Below are positions 1 to 22,400 of a stretch of DNA of 64,000 nt, piece by piece. Source of the stretch: Owenia fusiformis (taxonomy: Eukaryota; Annelida; Polychaeta; Sabellida; Oweniidae); the NCBI GenBank assembly GCA_903813345.2, contig CAIIXF020000008.1:23668822-23732821 (forward strand), given 5' to 3'. The stretch's first letter is position 1, and each line of letters begins with the position of its first letter. Position numbers and translations under genes: made by a program. The notes under the pieces are model-generated. The model made no database searches, was not told the DNA's origin, and was given only the letters and a program-made list of their open reading frames with translations.

Positions 1-8968
<8,968 letters not shown>

Positions 8969-9205
8969 GAATTAACCTTTTCAATGCCAAGAACATTAAA
9001 TGGACATTAACTCTTGGATAATATGGAAAACATCAGTAGTAACTCATGTTCCCAGGTATGAGGTGGTTCAGAGTTTTTAAAAATGACATTACTACTGGAC
9101 ACTATGAATTAGGAGCATAGATGTTTGCCAGATTTTGTTTACCCTTGGTTTTTACTAAATATCCTGATATGGCTTACCAATAGTGTGAGTTACTTCTTTA
9201 AAGAT

Positions 9206-9371
9206 AATAAAATGTGTTGCAATTTGCATGTTCCTCATATTATATTTTAAGACAAACTAGTTGTGAAATGGAAAGGTAAAACCGAACAGAATTTCAACAG
9301 CTGGAATTTGTCAAGTAACTGAGCCAAATACTTGTAATATTTATGTGCTGAAGTAATATGGATGAAATAAA
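9206..9371 (+). terminator. PSMA3 poly(A) signals
   Basis: AATAAA occurs at 9206-9211 and again at 9366-9371, 240 and 400 bases after the PSMA3 stop. Either could define the transcript end. The later one is followed by a T-rich stretch. Confidence 0.5.
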
Positions 9372-9740
9372 CTTTTTATATTGATAAAGAAAAATCACCC
9401 ACTTCTATTTTTGGAAAACTACGCTGACAATTGATATTCTTGAGATCTTAAATTCTTATGGTTGGTGAAGGACCCATTGGTTAGATATGAGTGCTTTATG
9501 TTCCTTCCACTGTTCCACTGACCTACTTAAATCAACTGACATGAAAGGCATTCATCTCTATAATACTCAAAAATGTTTGAATTCATAACAGACTGCAATA
9601 TGAACAATCAACAGACTGATACAAAGTTTTCCAAGAAAATCAATGCTTAAAAAATTGCTCATCTAGCAAACAAGTGGAAATTATGATAAGGGGCATATTT
9701 CTAAAACACAATGAGATACTATCTAGTAACTTATAGAAGC
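9372..9740. other. Intergenic, nothing recognised
   Basis: AT-rich DNA between the PSMA3 3' end and the first F3 head. No exon, RNA gene or repeat was recognised. Confidence 0.5.
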
Positions 9741-9744
9741 AAGT

Positions 9745-9963
9745 TTTTATGTCCCAACCACATAGTGTGGGGCCATATTGTCAGCCTAGGTGCATCTGTC
9801 TGTATGTCTGTTTGTCAGTCCATCTGTATGTTCGACAGTTCTCCAAGACCACTACAGATATCATCTTCAAATTTTCAGGGATAACTAATGAGTAGTAGTG
9901 GTACAGAATATAGTAGTAGTGGTACAGAATATTTGGACTTGATACATACTTCCTATCGGCCAT
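9745..9963 (+). repeat. F3 head fragment
   Basis: ATGTCCCAACCACATAGTGT, followed by GGGGCCATATTGTCAGCCTA and a degenerate GTCTGTCTGT run, then AACTTTCAGGGATAACT-like sequence. It closely matches the start of the full element at 10784. Up to about 10780 the DNA is only weakly similar to other F3/F1 interiors (for example near 15390-15560). Confidence 0.65.
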
Positions 9964-10783
9964 TTTGAAGTCAAATGCTAAAATCCTTCTCTATAAAACT
10001 TTAAGAAACACTTTCACAAGATAATATTCCACTATTCATGGAATATCACTAATGAAAGATGTACAGGTATTCACCCCGATAGAGTGAAATATTTGTTCAG
10101 TATTAGATATCAGTGACAAGCATTATAATAGCGTACATGTACATGTACATTTATAGACTAGAAATCGGCAACTCGACCAAGTAGCAAATCCCGACGAACA
10201 ATAATATTCATGAATCTGTATATGTCAGGATGTAATATTAACCATCTACTCTACCTTTGACTAAATTGGCAGATATTACATAAGACATACAATAGAGATA
10301 TTCTAGAATTTCCACCGATTTAAGCATTTGGGTGACCAATAATTAGTTTCAATATTAGACAATAAATATTTGAGATCTAATGTAGTATAATGTAACCATA
10401 TTTTGAAGCGATCTCTAAGTAATAGCGAATTCCTGCTCTAGGCAGCCATTTTGAATTTGAGGCACAAATCAGAAAAACAATGCCATGACCTACTCTAAAA
10501 TTCTTCAATTTGAGTATTATACACTGTTGCTCATAGATATGGAATATTTTATAGATACGAACTGTTTGATGGAATTTTTACAAAATGAAAACATTTTGAA
10601 GATATTTTTGTAATGTGTTCTCATTCCCTCGCCAGTTTTGCATATAAAACTGATTAGTATGAAAGTTAAAAACATTTATGGTTGATTAAACTTAATTCAC
10701 TCAGGTGACCCCATGACCTCATGATATTGGTAAATTGAAAGAGGTGTCAAAATCTTAGTTGTAACCATTGTGCACATTTTATT

Positions 10784-12754
10784 ATGTCCCCACGACATAG
10801 TGTGGGGCCATATTGTCGGCCTAGGCGCGTCCGTCTGTCTGTCCGTCCGTCCGTCCGTCCGTCCGTCCGTCTGTCCGTCCGTCTGTCCGTACGTCCGGGA
10901 GTTTTCTCCAAAACCGCTACAGATATCACCTTCAAATTTTCAGGGATAACTTATGAGTGCATACAGATGTGGATGAAAAAATTTTAATTCGATACCTACT
11001 TCCTGTCGGCCATTTTGAAGTCAAATGCTAAAATCCTTGTCTGCAAACTTTAAGAAAAACGGCTTCACAGTTGCTTTTAAAACTTAAAATCTTGTTCAGC
11101 TCACTTCATTCTAGATCTGATTAGGTTTTGGACCTGTTAGCTCAGTCATGTCAGCCATTTTGAATGTCTTAAGAAAAGTTAGCGCCCGATAATTCTTTGT
11201 ATCATATTGAATGGTGTTTTTGAGTTTTCATACTTTAACTATTTAGTAGCTTTATAAATAATTTCAGATGTACTTTGTTGTAAAAGCCTATGTTATTGTT
11301 AACAGTAGTTATATGTGATAATTTTGTAAGAAGAAATCAGCAAAAACACATAATCACTTTTTTATTGTCGGCCATTTTGGATTTTTCCGTCCTAAAATCT
11401 TGTCTGTGAAGTCTTGTCTATGTGTTTTCAGGTGAACCGTTTGGTAGATCAATTTCAAATTTTCAGGGATGATTCTTAGTATAAAAATCTAGATCTGATT
11501 TGTTTTTTGGCATTCTGGGTAAATGTCAAGGCAGCCATTTTGGATTTTCCGTCCTAAAATCTTGTCTGTAAAGTCTTGTCTACGCGTTTTTAGGTGAACC
11601 GTTTGGTAGATCAATTTCAAATTTTCAGAGATGATTCTTAGTATGAAAATGTAGAACTGATTAGTTTTTTGGCATTCTGGGTAAATGTCAAGGCAGCCAT
11701 TTTGGATTTTCCGTCCTAAAATCTTGTCTGTAAAGTCTTGTCTATGCATTTCCAGGTGAACCATTCTGTAGATCAATTTCAAATTTTTAGGGATGACTCT
11801 TAGTATGAAAATCTAGATCTGATTTGTTTTTTGGCATTCTGGGTAAATGTCAAGGCAGCCATTTTGGATTTTCTGTAAAGTCTTGTCTATGTGTTTTCAG
11901 GTGAACCGTTTGGTAGATCAATTTCAAATTTTCAGAGATGATTCTTAGTATGAAAATCTAGATCTGATTTGTTTTTTGGCATTCTGGGTAAATGTCAAGG
12001 CAGCCATTTTGGATTTTCCGTCCTAAAATCTTGTCTGTAAAGTCTTGTCTACGCGTTTTTAGGTGAACCGTTTGGTAGATCAATTTCAAATTTTCAGAGA
12101 TGATTCTTAGTATGAAAATGTAGAACTGATTAGTTTTCTGGCATTCTGGATAAATGTCAAGGCAGCCATTTTGGATTTTCTGTCTTAAAATCTTGCCTGT
12201 AAAGTCTTGTCTACGTGTTTTTAGGTGAACCGTTTGGTAGATCAATTTCAAATTTTCAGGGATGATTCTTTAAAGTGTGAAAATCTACATCTGATTAGTT
12301 TTTTGGCATTCTGTGTAAATGTCATGGCAGCCATTTTGGATTTTCTGTAAAGTCTTGTCTACGCGTTTTCAGGTGAACCATTTGGTAGATCAATGTCATA
12401 TTTTCAGGGATCATTCTTAGAATTTTTAGTATGAAAATCTAGGAACAGATTAGTTTTTTGACATTCTGGGTAAATGTCAAGGCAGCCATTTTGGATTTTC
12501 CATCCTAAAATCTTGTCTGTAAAGTCTTGTTTACATGTTTTCTAGTTAACTGTGTGACGGATCAATTAAAAATTTTCAGGGTGGTTCTTAGTTTGAAAAT
12601 CTAGAATTCACTAAATTTTTGGCATTCTGCATTCTGTCTGGGTAAATTTTAAGGTGGCCATTTTGGATTTTCCGTCCTCAAAGTGTGTTGGTAAAGTCTT
12701 GTCTACTCATTTTCAGGATAACCATTTCATGGGATCACCCATTGGTGGGGACAT
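10784..12754 (+). mobile_element. F3 element with TIRs and about 175-bp tandem array
   Basis: Termini ATGTCCCCAC (10784-10793) and GTGGGGACAT (12745-12754) are perfect 10-bp inverted repeats. A GTCC-rich run lies at 10827-10900. From about 11350 to 12700 a unit of roughly 175 bp repeats about seven times: AAAGTCTTGTCTACGCG, GGTGAACCGTTTGGTAGATC, TTTTCAGGGATGATTCTTAG, TTTGGCATTCTGGGTAAAT, then GGCAGCCATTTTGGATTTTC. It encodes no protein and looks non-autonomous. No clear target duplication was found. Confidence 0.75.
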
Positions 12755-12789
12755 TTTGTACACATTTGTGTTCTTGTAAAACTTTGATT

Positions 12790-13835
12790 TAGAGTTGGAC
12801 GAGTTTTTAGAAGGCATGCCCCATAAAATAAGCGAAAAAGAGCATGGCAGGTCATAGGGATGGCGCTCTCTGGCATGAAACAAACTGCCATTGCCAGGAC
12901 CCTAGGGGTGTGTCAGGAACAGTCTCTAAAATTCTGCAGTGGTACCAGAGGCACTGGAATGTAACTCCTGGTCACAGCAATAGTAGCCCTAGAGAGAATA
13001 ATGTAAGAAAAGACCACCACCTGCTGCGTTTATGGCATCAAAATCGCTTTAAGTCAACCAGTTGTTTACGAGATGAATGGCTGTCTCACCTCAAAACCTG
13101 TATTCCAGAGCTTTAGACAACCAGTGATTTCTTTAGAATGGATGCAAGGCCATGAGACCTTTAAAGAAACCACAGCTGACTGATCAGAACAAAGAAAGGT
13201 GCCTTCAATGGGCAGGAAAGCACTAAAACGTTGGACCTAATCTTTTGTGTCATATGACAGCATGTGAAAATAAGATATGTCCTCCACAAAGTTGATAATT
13301 GTGTTCTTTCTGTCGAAGACCAGGGGAAAGAGACAATAAGGACATTTACTGATGTGGCAGTCCACGAAGGCGACCCTATTTTTTATGTTTTCTGTATTAC
13401 AGAGGTTGTTTGGAGCAGTACTACAGAAGTTGCACCCCCTTGGTGATTCCCAAACATAATTTCAGAGTAAATTGACCTTTTGGACCTCCACCAAGTGCCA
13501 CATGTAAACAGAGTATTTTGAGGCAACATTCAGATGCAGAATGATCATGCTGTTGCATATGCTAGTGGCATCGTGTTGGATTACATCAGGGTAGGTAATG
13601 TGGACCAGCTACCATGGGCACAAAAGTCAGCCAATCAGGCTAATGCAGAGCAAATGCGGAACGACCTTGGTAATGAGATTCATGACTTGGACCCCAACCT
13701 CAAAATTTAGACATGTTACGCACTGCTCAGATTGAGGAATGGGGCCTTATTTCACTTAGAAAGGTCAGATGTTTGATTTAATGCTGGTCATGTATGGCTG
13801 ATGCTCTGATTGCAGCACAAAGAGGACATAACACA
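12790..13835 (+). pseudogene. Dead Tc1/mariner transposase
   Basis: A decayed Tc1-like DNA transposon. Readable pieces are an N-terminal helix-turn-helix (MALSGMKQTAIARTLGV near 12860), the paired-like linker (DHHLLRLWHQNRFKSTSCLR, about 13010-13075), the pre-catalytic stretch HETFKETTAD-equivalent at about 13150-13230 (reading LKKPQLTDQNKERCLQWAG), and the C-terminal catalytic neighbourhood DNAVAYASGIVLDY then LPWAQKSA near 13540-13630. The pieces lie in different frames and contain stops, so no active enzyme can be made. The usual length would be about 340 residues. Terminal inverted repeats could not be placed with confidence. Confidence 0.85.
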
Positions 13836-13839
13836 TATA

Positions 13840-14160
13840 AGTGCTATCATTGGATAGGGGACACTTCAATCTTCATGACCAAATGTTTATTTTGTTTGAT
13901 CTGTTTTACACGACGTTTTGGATCGGGGTGTTCTGAAAATGTAAAAAGTCTTAGCTTACCCCTGTTTAAATAACAGTAATTTTCTCAATTTAAATGTGCA
14001 TATTTTTTCTCTAAAAAATGTTGATTTGTAGATGAAATATGTGGTTATGATTTGCCTAGAAAATAAATAACTGAACTGACTCCAAATAAATGTTCTCTTA
14101 CTCCAAAATTTGAATTCTGAGCTGCCAAATCTAATATTCTATACTGTACTCCTGGTAAAG
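13840..14160. other. Intergenic, nothing recognised
   Basis: AT-rich sequence between the Tc1 remnant and the F5 fold-back element. No gene or repeat recognised. Confidence 0.4.
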
Positions 14161-14164
14161 GATA

Positions 14165-14897
14165 GGTATCGATATGGAGAACTGAATTCAACAATGTTTT
14201 TCTCTTAAACCAATCATTGAAAACATTCTGTATAAAATCATGGTATTTTATGTAATGTTGACTGATTGACCTGTTGACAACAATTTAATGTGAAAATTAT
14301 TTAGAAATATTTGATATCACTGTTTTTGTTAACATTTTTTGTTTTTTTAGTGCAATTGTTTTTGCTCCTTTCTACCAAATCTTGAGAATGAAATAAAACG
14401 TCTTTCCGAACCTTGTTGGAACAAAATACCATATACAACATGTTTTTGGACCTCTCAATATTAAAGTTATACAAAGGAATTTTTGGTTCATTTTAAAAAA
14501 GTATTCAAAAAATTAAAAAATCCCCCCAAAATAGATAAAAATCAAAAAAAACTTTTATTTCATTAACAAGATACTTTTTTAAAATGAACCAAAATTTCCT
14601 TTGTACAATTACAATATTGAGAGACCTAAACATTTTGTGTTTATGTATTGTCTCGTTTTGTTCCAATGAGGTTCAGAAAGATGTTTCATTTCACTCTGGA
14701 AACATGATACCAAAAACAAAACAAGTGTTTGATGTGCTTTTTAAAACAATATAGATGAAAGTATGTATATCTATTTCAAATTATATTGTTACCATTCAAA
14801 CGATGGCCATTCAATTGACAATTTGTAAGATTTTCAGAAATTTTTGATGACTGGTTTAAGAGAAACATGTGTTCAAAAAGTTCGCCATATCGATACC
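14165..14897. mobile_element. F5 fold-back element
   Basis: GGTATCGATATGGAGAACT at the left pairs with the reverse of AGTTCGCCATATCGATACC-like sequence at the right. The arms continue through TTTCTCTTAAACCAATCAT / ATGACTGGTTTAAGAGAAA and the inner pair around 14480-14600. About 735 bp in all, mostly stem, and non-coding. A half copy lies at 3808-4140. Confidence 0.75.
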
Positions 14898-14929
14898 AAA
14901 TATTTTGACGCTATAAAATTTCACGATTT

Positions 14930-15760
14930 TTCAAATTTGCAATTTTGCGGCTATTTAATTTCACGGTTGAAAGTTGAGTTGATTCAACCATGAATCAGTG
15001 CGTATCTGGCTATTTTAGCCCGGTGTTCAGAATCCGAACAATGTTTGTATTTCCCACGTTAGGGCATTTATTTGAATATTCTTGAATGGCTCTTTCAACT
15101 TCAATTTGTATAATATCATTGTCGTCAACAGTTCTTGCCTTTCAGCTTTGTTGGCCTAATAAGCCAATAATTCAAAATGTTGGACATGTAAGGCCATTTT
15201 GAATTATCGGCCAACAATACTGGAAGAAACGTTTTACAACGAACAAAACATATCAAAAGTCCCGTGCCAAATCCCCGGGGATTTAAAAGACAAATTTCGC
15301 GACGATAAATGTTCGCGATTTTACTACATTCGCGAACAAAGCGAAATTAAATCGCACACGAACAATACCCGGAGTACAGTATTTATGAGCAACAGTGTAT
15401 AGTCATATTTCGAAGAGATCAGAAAATTATTGCGAAATCCCACATAAGACAGCCATTTTGAATTTTACAAGGCCCGAATCAAAAAATGATAAAATATTTG
15501 CAATCTTCTTTAAATTGTATTTCATTTGAGTATAATAAATCTGTACTTCAGAAAGAACTTAAAATTAACAAAAATTTCTGTTTTTCCCACCCCCATACTT
15601 GAAAAGATTTTAGCGCAAAACTATTCACCAATATACATCTTTCCACCAAATATGAAAATCCATCCACTAGTATTCGAGTTATTTTCTAGACGGATGTACT
15701 GACTGACTGATGGAGGGCTTCACTTTATCCCTACTAAACTTCGTTCATTTGGATAATTAG
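14930..15760 (-). repeat. Remnant of an F1/F3-related element
   Basis: The right end (about 15700-15758) is the reverse of a head reading GAACGAAGTTTAGTAGGGA, similar to the F1 head at 1641. The interior shares AGACAGCCATTTTGAATTT and TTTGAGTATAATAAATCTG with 10440-10530. It is diverged and non-coding. Confidence 0.45.
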
Positions 15761-15937
15761 TGCAGTATGAAAATAAATATAAAATCAAATGTTTATATAG
15801 AAATTATGTATTTTGAATATAAAATCCTTTCTTCCTACTCAACTCCATGCATATGCTGATATATGCATCAAACCTAATAAAGTACAGGTACTGTATTCTA
15901 TAACTAGAACCAACAAAAAGTTCTAAAAAGCAAGCCC

Positions 15938-16230
15938 AATGTCTTGTTTAAGAACCCCTATTCTTACTATAGAAAATGGATTCTACCAATACTATCCCAC
16001 ATGAATCTCGTTGAGACTTGATCAGCTTGAGTTCTGGGAAATTGAGTATTTCAGCAAGGGTGTATTGGCTATATATCGTATGATGCAGGTTTAAAGTCAG
16101 TTGTAGCCCCATGTAAAGTTAATATACCCTTACTGAAACTCAATTTGATCTCAACAAGTAGATTCATGTAGGAGAGTATTAGAAGAATCCATTTTCGATA
16201 GTAAGAATAGGGGTTCTTAAATAGGACATT
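15938..16230. mobile_element. TIR element (MITE), 293 bp
   Basis: AATGTCTTGTTTAAGAACCC on the left mirrors GGGTTCTTAAATAGGACATT-like sequence on the right. The arms continue for about 70 bp (AAAATGGATTCT / AGAATCCATTTT, CACATGAATCT / AGATTCATGTA). Non-coding. It lies just beyond the sulfatase 3' end. Confidence 0.7.
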
Positions 16231-16450
16231 AAAGCTCTAAATACTTTTATGAATGATTGTACTAATATAAGCGGCGATGCACTTTGAAAACTTCTTAAAT
16301 CTCGAATCCTTTTGCTTAAACATACATACAAAATATTTGTTATGTCCTATTAGTTTAATAATAATATGGTTCCTTCATTTACTTTGTTTTGTGTTTTTCC
16401 ATTGTTTGTGCTTTAGCCACAACTAACTAGCTATATGTTCACCATATATA

Positions 16451-19400
16451 TTAGGAGTACTTTGGATCAGTACATGAGCAATAAGGAAAATTACAACATG
16501 GCTGTAACCATGGCAACCACCACATTCTGGGGATACTATATTGGTTAGTTTCAGGTGGTATTATTGATTGTTTATGTTTCTCAACTCCCTTATTTATTTT
16601 CTCCATGACTTGTTTATATATATCAGTTGTTGGGTCTACAGGTTGCCTCTCTGATGGGTCCTGTGCGATGTTGTATAAAACTGGTGGATTCTGCCAAGTG
16701 ACATCATAACAAGCACAGCTCCAGGCACAACCTTCAGTTCCAGGGACCCAGTTAGGTAAAGCAAAATGGGCCTTCCAAACAGTGTTTATCCCTGGAATAA
16801 CAATGCATCAAATTTACTAAGACATTTCAACTATAACTCAAGTGACTAAACCATGGGTTCTCAAGTAATACCATGTAAGGTAGATAGAAAGAATGGTACA
16901 ACTCTGAGCTTAGTCTACTCATTCAACTGACTTTCAGATCTAACCTTTTGCACATCTGCATGCATACCAGACCATAGGCAAACAAGTTCAAAACATGCCA
17001 ATCTTAAAACAGAAAAAGAAATGTACTACAATTTGAGGAATTACCTCCAGTTTGTTCAGGAGTATATCTGGCAGCATGTATCACTTGCCCACAATAATGG
17101 ACTAGGAACTCATGTACAGGGGTGTCAGACTTCCCCCCCTTCAGGAGGGGTAGTAAGTCCTTGCCATCTATCTGCCGGTCTTTAGGCACATCCATTCCCA
17201 TTAGGGATGCTAGGGTTGGTAGCATGTCCATCAGAGCAGTAGGTTGGTCTATTTCTATTCCAGGGGGTATGATGCCTGGAAACCTTGCTGCGGTTGGTAC
17301 TCTAATACCCCCATCCATTCCACCCTGCATCTTTCCACCTGGAATTAGCACAGAATAAAAATCTACTGTTTTCCCTATTAATAATATATCAACTAGACAA
17401 CAGCAACGCCAAAGCATAGCAAATCCCATCGAACAGCGATGGCTGGCATATTTACAAAGTATATAGAAAAAATGGCAGCCATTTTTCAAAATGGCCACCT
17501 TCTACCAAAAGTGTCATTAGACAGTGTGCCATGCTTATAGTATTCACATACCAAATATGAACAAAATCGCTCCACTACTTTTCGAGTTATAGTAAAATAC
17601 GTTAAAATGGTGACCATTCTGAAAAATGGCCGCCTTCTACCAAAAGTGTCATTAGACAGTGTGCCATGCTTATAGTATTCACATACCAAATATGAACAAA
17701 ATCGCTCCACTGCTTTTCGAGTTACAGTGAAATACGTTAAAATGGCGGCCATTTTTCAAAATGGCCACCATTTTTCAAAAAATGTCTGCCTTCTACCAAA
17801 AGTGTCATTAGACAGTGTGCCATGCTTATAGTATTCACATACCAAATATGAACAAAATCGCTCCACTTTTTTGGGTTACAGCAAAAATCATAAAATAACG
17901 AGTAAAGGCAGCCATTTTTCAAGATGGCTGCCATGTGCTTCTTAGATATCTACATTTCTAGCTTTATTAATGTCCTATATAATTTTTTTTACATTTAAAA
18001 CATATGGCTATTACAGTGTAACATATTGTACCTAAATTACTGTAAAATCTGCACTAAAATGGCTGCCATTTTTAAATGAGCAGCCATTTTGAAAATCAGC
18101 CTTCGAGCAGAACTTCTACCCCCAAAGGGTATGTGTACAAAATATGAACAAAATTGGGCCAACGGTATTTGAGTTATTGCCCGGACGGATGGATGGACGT
18201 CCGTCTGTCAGTCCATCTGGGCAATAGCTCAAATACCGTTGGCCCGATTTTGTTCATATTTTGTACACATATACCCTATGGGGGTAGAAGTACTGCTCAA
18301 AAGCCGATTCTAAAAATGGCTGGTCATTTAAAAACAGCGGCCATTTTAGTGCTGATTTTACGGGTGCAATATGTAAAACTGTAATAGCAATATGTTTTAA
18401 ATGTAAAAAAAATTATATAGGACATTAATAAAGCTAGAAATGTAGATATTAAAGAAGCACATGGCAGCCACCTTGAAAAATGGCAGCCTTTACTCCTTAT
18501 TTTTCGATTTTTGCTGTAACTCAAAAAGTAGTGGAGCGATTTTGTTCATATTTGGTATGTGAATACTATAAGCATGGCACACTGTCTAATGAAACTTTTG
18601 GTAGTAGGTGGCCAATTTGAAAAATGGCCGCCATTTTAACATATTTTACTATAACTCAGAAAGTAGTGGAGCAATTTTGTTCATAATTGGTATGTTAAAA
18701 CTATAAGCATGGTACACTGTCTAATGACACTTTTGGTAGAAGGCGGCCATTTTGAAAAATGGCCATCGTTTTAACGTATTTTACTATAACTCAAAAAGTA
18801 GTGGAGCGATTTTGTTCATATTTGGTATGTGAATACTATAAGCAGGGCACACTGTCTAATGACTCTTTTTGTAGAAGGTGGCCCTTTTGAAAAATGACCA
18901 CCATTTTAACGTATTTTACTATAACTCGAAAAGTAGTGGAGCGATTTTGTTCATATTTGGTATGTGAATACTATAAGCATGGCACACTGTCTAATGACTC
19001 TTTTTGTAGAAGGTGGCCCTTTTGAAAAATGACCACCATTTTAACGTATTTTACTATAACTCGAAAAGTAGTGGAGCGATTTTGTTCATATTTGGTATGT
19101 GAATACTATAAGCATGGCACACTGTCTAATGACACTTTTGGTAGAAGGTGGCCCTTTTGAAAAATGACCACCATTTTAACATATTTTACTATAGTAGAGG
19201 AGCGATTTTGTTCATATTTGGTATGTGAATACTATAAGCATGGTACACTGTCTAATGACTTTGGTAGAAGGTGGCCAATTTGAAAAATGGCTGCCATTTT
19301 TGCTATATACTTTGTTTGTAAATATGCCAGCCATGGCTGTTCGATGGGATTTGCTACGCTCTGGCGTTGCTGTTGTCTAGTTGGTTTATGCAAAGCAAAA

Positions 19401-22400
19401 TCTGCCCAATCAAGTTTTCAAGCACATTTCTAAGTGTGTTCAAAATCTGTATATTCGAAATTAAAAAATTCATGAGTTCAATTAATATATGAATTGGTTT
19501 GCAGCTGAACTGATAGTAGAGAGTGTATGAAGAAATTGAATTCATCGTCTTATATTTCTACTTATTGTTGGGTTTAACAAAGCCCATGGGTTCACAGTAG
19601 TTTAAGCTTTGCAAAATAGACATTACAATTATTAAATACTTGATCGATCATCTAGTATACCTCTATATATTCCATTATATCCTCCCTCTACCCTTCCATC
19701 TGGATCATGGTTCTCCACATGTCCTCCATTGTCTGAGGTAAAGTATACAAATGTGTCATCTGTCATTTTGTATTGATCAAGAGTATTCAGAATCTCTCCA
19801 ACTCCCCAGTCCAGTTCTTCAATGTTATCTCCATAGAACCCATGGCGACTTTTACCTCGGAATTCCGGTGCAGAAAATAGTGCATCATGGGTATGTAACC
19901 ATGGGAGATACAACAAAAATGGTGTCCCATCAGAATTGCGTTCAGCTAAGAACTCCTTTGCTTCTGTAACCAGGCGCTGGGTAACACCATTAAGTCTCAC
20001 TGGCTGCTCCACAATTTCAAGGTTTCTATACAGGACAGAATTAAGCATTTTGAAGTTGAAAATAACAAACCTAAGTGTTAAAGGTCCTGCTAGGGATAAT
20101 GTCAGCAGCACCACAAATGCAACCGTACTGTATTTTTTCACAAGAAGACTTGTGACGATTCCAATGAACAGGGAGATTGCAATATTCCTGTCAAAGTTAG
20201 GGTTGTTGAAATGGATCACTTTATTACGAGGGTCATCTCCAAAGTCTTTCATGTTGGTTAATCCGATCCCATAGAAGTCATCAAATCCTTGATTATTAGG
20301 ATGTCTGCTGAAATCAGTGGTATATGAGTGGAGTCCTAAATGCCACTTTCCATAGGCAGCAGTTTTGTAACCTGCCTGTTTGGCTAATTCAGCAAATGTG
20401 ATTTCCTCAGGTGGCAGACCTCCTGCACTGGCAATAACAAAATGAACTCTTGCCATTGGTCTCGAAGCCATACCTGGAAAAAATTTTCAACTTATTAACG
20501 CAGTGCAACAAAATATCTGACATTCTTAATTACACATGCAACATAACTGGCAATATAGTTGATACCTGCAACATACAACTGATGCAATCATCATGACAAA
20601 TGCAACATGCATGATAATTGATGCAATCTTCATGATAAATGCAACATAACAACTGATGCAATCATCGTGATTAATGCAACATAATAACTGGCAATATAAT
20701 TCAGTGGCGTAGTGTGGGTATTTTGTAAGTGTATGCAGTGAGCGAGCGAAGTGAATGAGCTTTGAGGGAGGTTTGGAGGGGGGTTCTCCCCAAGAAAATT
20801 TGAAATGAGCTTGTGCATTTGAAGTGTTCTTGGGCATTTAAAATACAAAATTCTGACAATATGGACTAACAAAATGTAAATAATTGGCCATGTATTCAGA
20901 ATATCCAGTATTTTTGAAGTGTGGACAAATTCAATAAAAACAACTTTTCTCTAAATTTTGAGAGTACCCCATGGCGTTTTATGCGTATATGACGCTACGC
21001 CAGTGTAATTGATACCTGCAACTTTTTTTCCACAAATATATGGAAAAAATTACAAATTACCAATTACAAATAACAGAATTAGCAACCGCAAAAACAATAT
21101 TACATTTTTCTTATCAGTTCATAAACAAAAATTCTAAAGGTCCATATGCAGTATGGCAAGTGATTTTAGACAGTCATATCTTTCACCATAAGTACTTATT
21201 GGCTATAAATACAGTGGTTTTCATTAAAACAATATGTTTTCTTTCAAGTGAAGCCCCTGTGATAGTAAAATATCAATCAAACTCTCTGAAAAGTTATGGA
21301 TTAGGGCCCCACCTTGGCACATTTAAAAAAATGTTAGGCTTATTTTTTAAAAAGAGGATCTTGTTTTTCTCAATTTAAACATATCAAAAGTCTCCTCTAC
21401 ATTTTATTAACAATTTCTGAAAAGGGGATGGGTATTGAAATGCATCAAAGTTAAAAACCACATATCCCATGTTATTTTCCCATAGGGAAAACTTGTGCTA
21501 TCCATTGTTTTCAGCATAGTTTTGGTACATAATTGCTTGAATTGTTCAACTGAAATTTTTATCATCATGGGTACTTCACTTGAAAGAAAACATATTGTTT
21601 TAATAAAAACCACTGTATTTATGCCTGAAAAGTACTCATGGTGAAAGATATGACCATCTAAAATCACTTGCCATACTGCACATGGTCTTTTGGACGGTTC
21701 CCTTTCTTAAATTTACTAATTACATTGTGTGCAATACTTATGACAACATTTACTTCTTGGTCTCTAGTACCTCACATCTTTTCTGATGCACTAATTTTAG
21801 TTTTTTTGTTTAATTTTTTAAGACAGTATATTCCACACTTTTTTGTGGATTGTACATATATAAAGCAGGTGTTTGATTCTTTCTTTTTCATTTTATAAAG
21901 TAATTCATTTGTTGGATATAACTGTTTTAAAAGCCAACTTCATGTCTATCTGGCATTCATGGCTTTGTATAAAAAACCTCCTACCTCATACCTTCCTACC
22001 CACGTACGTGGGACATGATACAGTCTATGAAGGGTTCAATTTTTAAGATCTTAGTTTATTAAATCTTAGTTTATGATGAATTATAGATGCATTTGTAACG
22101 ACCCTTGATAGCAAGTTGCTACTACATACCAGCTGGGTAGCACACTTTCTTTCAATTTCTTTATCTGGCTTGTTGGACATATGCTGGGGTGCCCTCGGGT
22201 CATTACACATTAAAATGCATCCATATGCCTTTATTTATGGATCTGTCATCTGTCTAGTCATAAAATAAAGCCGGAATTGTAGAAATGTTAATAATTTGAG
22301 CTATTTTGAGATTTAATAATCTTTAAAATTGAACCCTTCAATGACTGTATCATGTTCCACGTAGGTGGGTATGAGGTAGGAGGTTTTTTATACAAAGCCT

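Noticed and set aside
10747-10987. Arginine/threonine- or serine/valine-rich frames over the GTCC run
   Set aside because: Simple repeat translated in two directions.
11489-12251. Repeated open frames on the minus strand (MKLIYQTVHL…)
   Set aside because: Same explanation for the F3 tandem units: no start context, splice signals or family.
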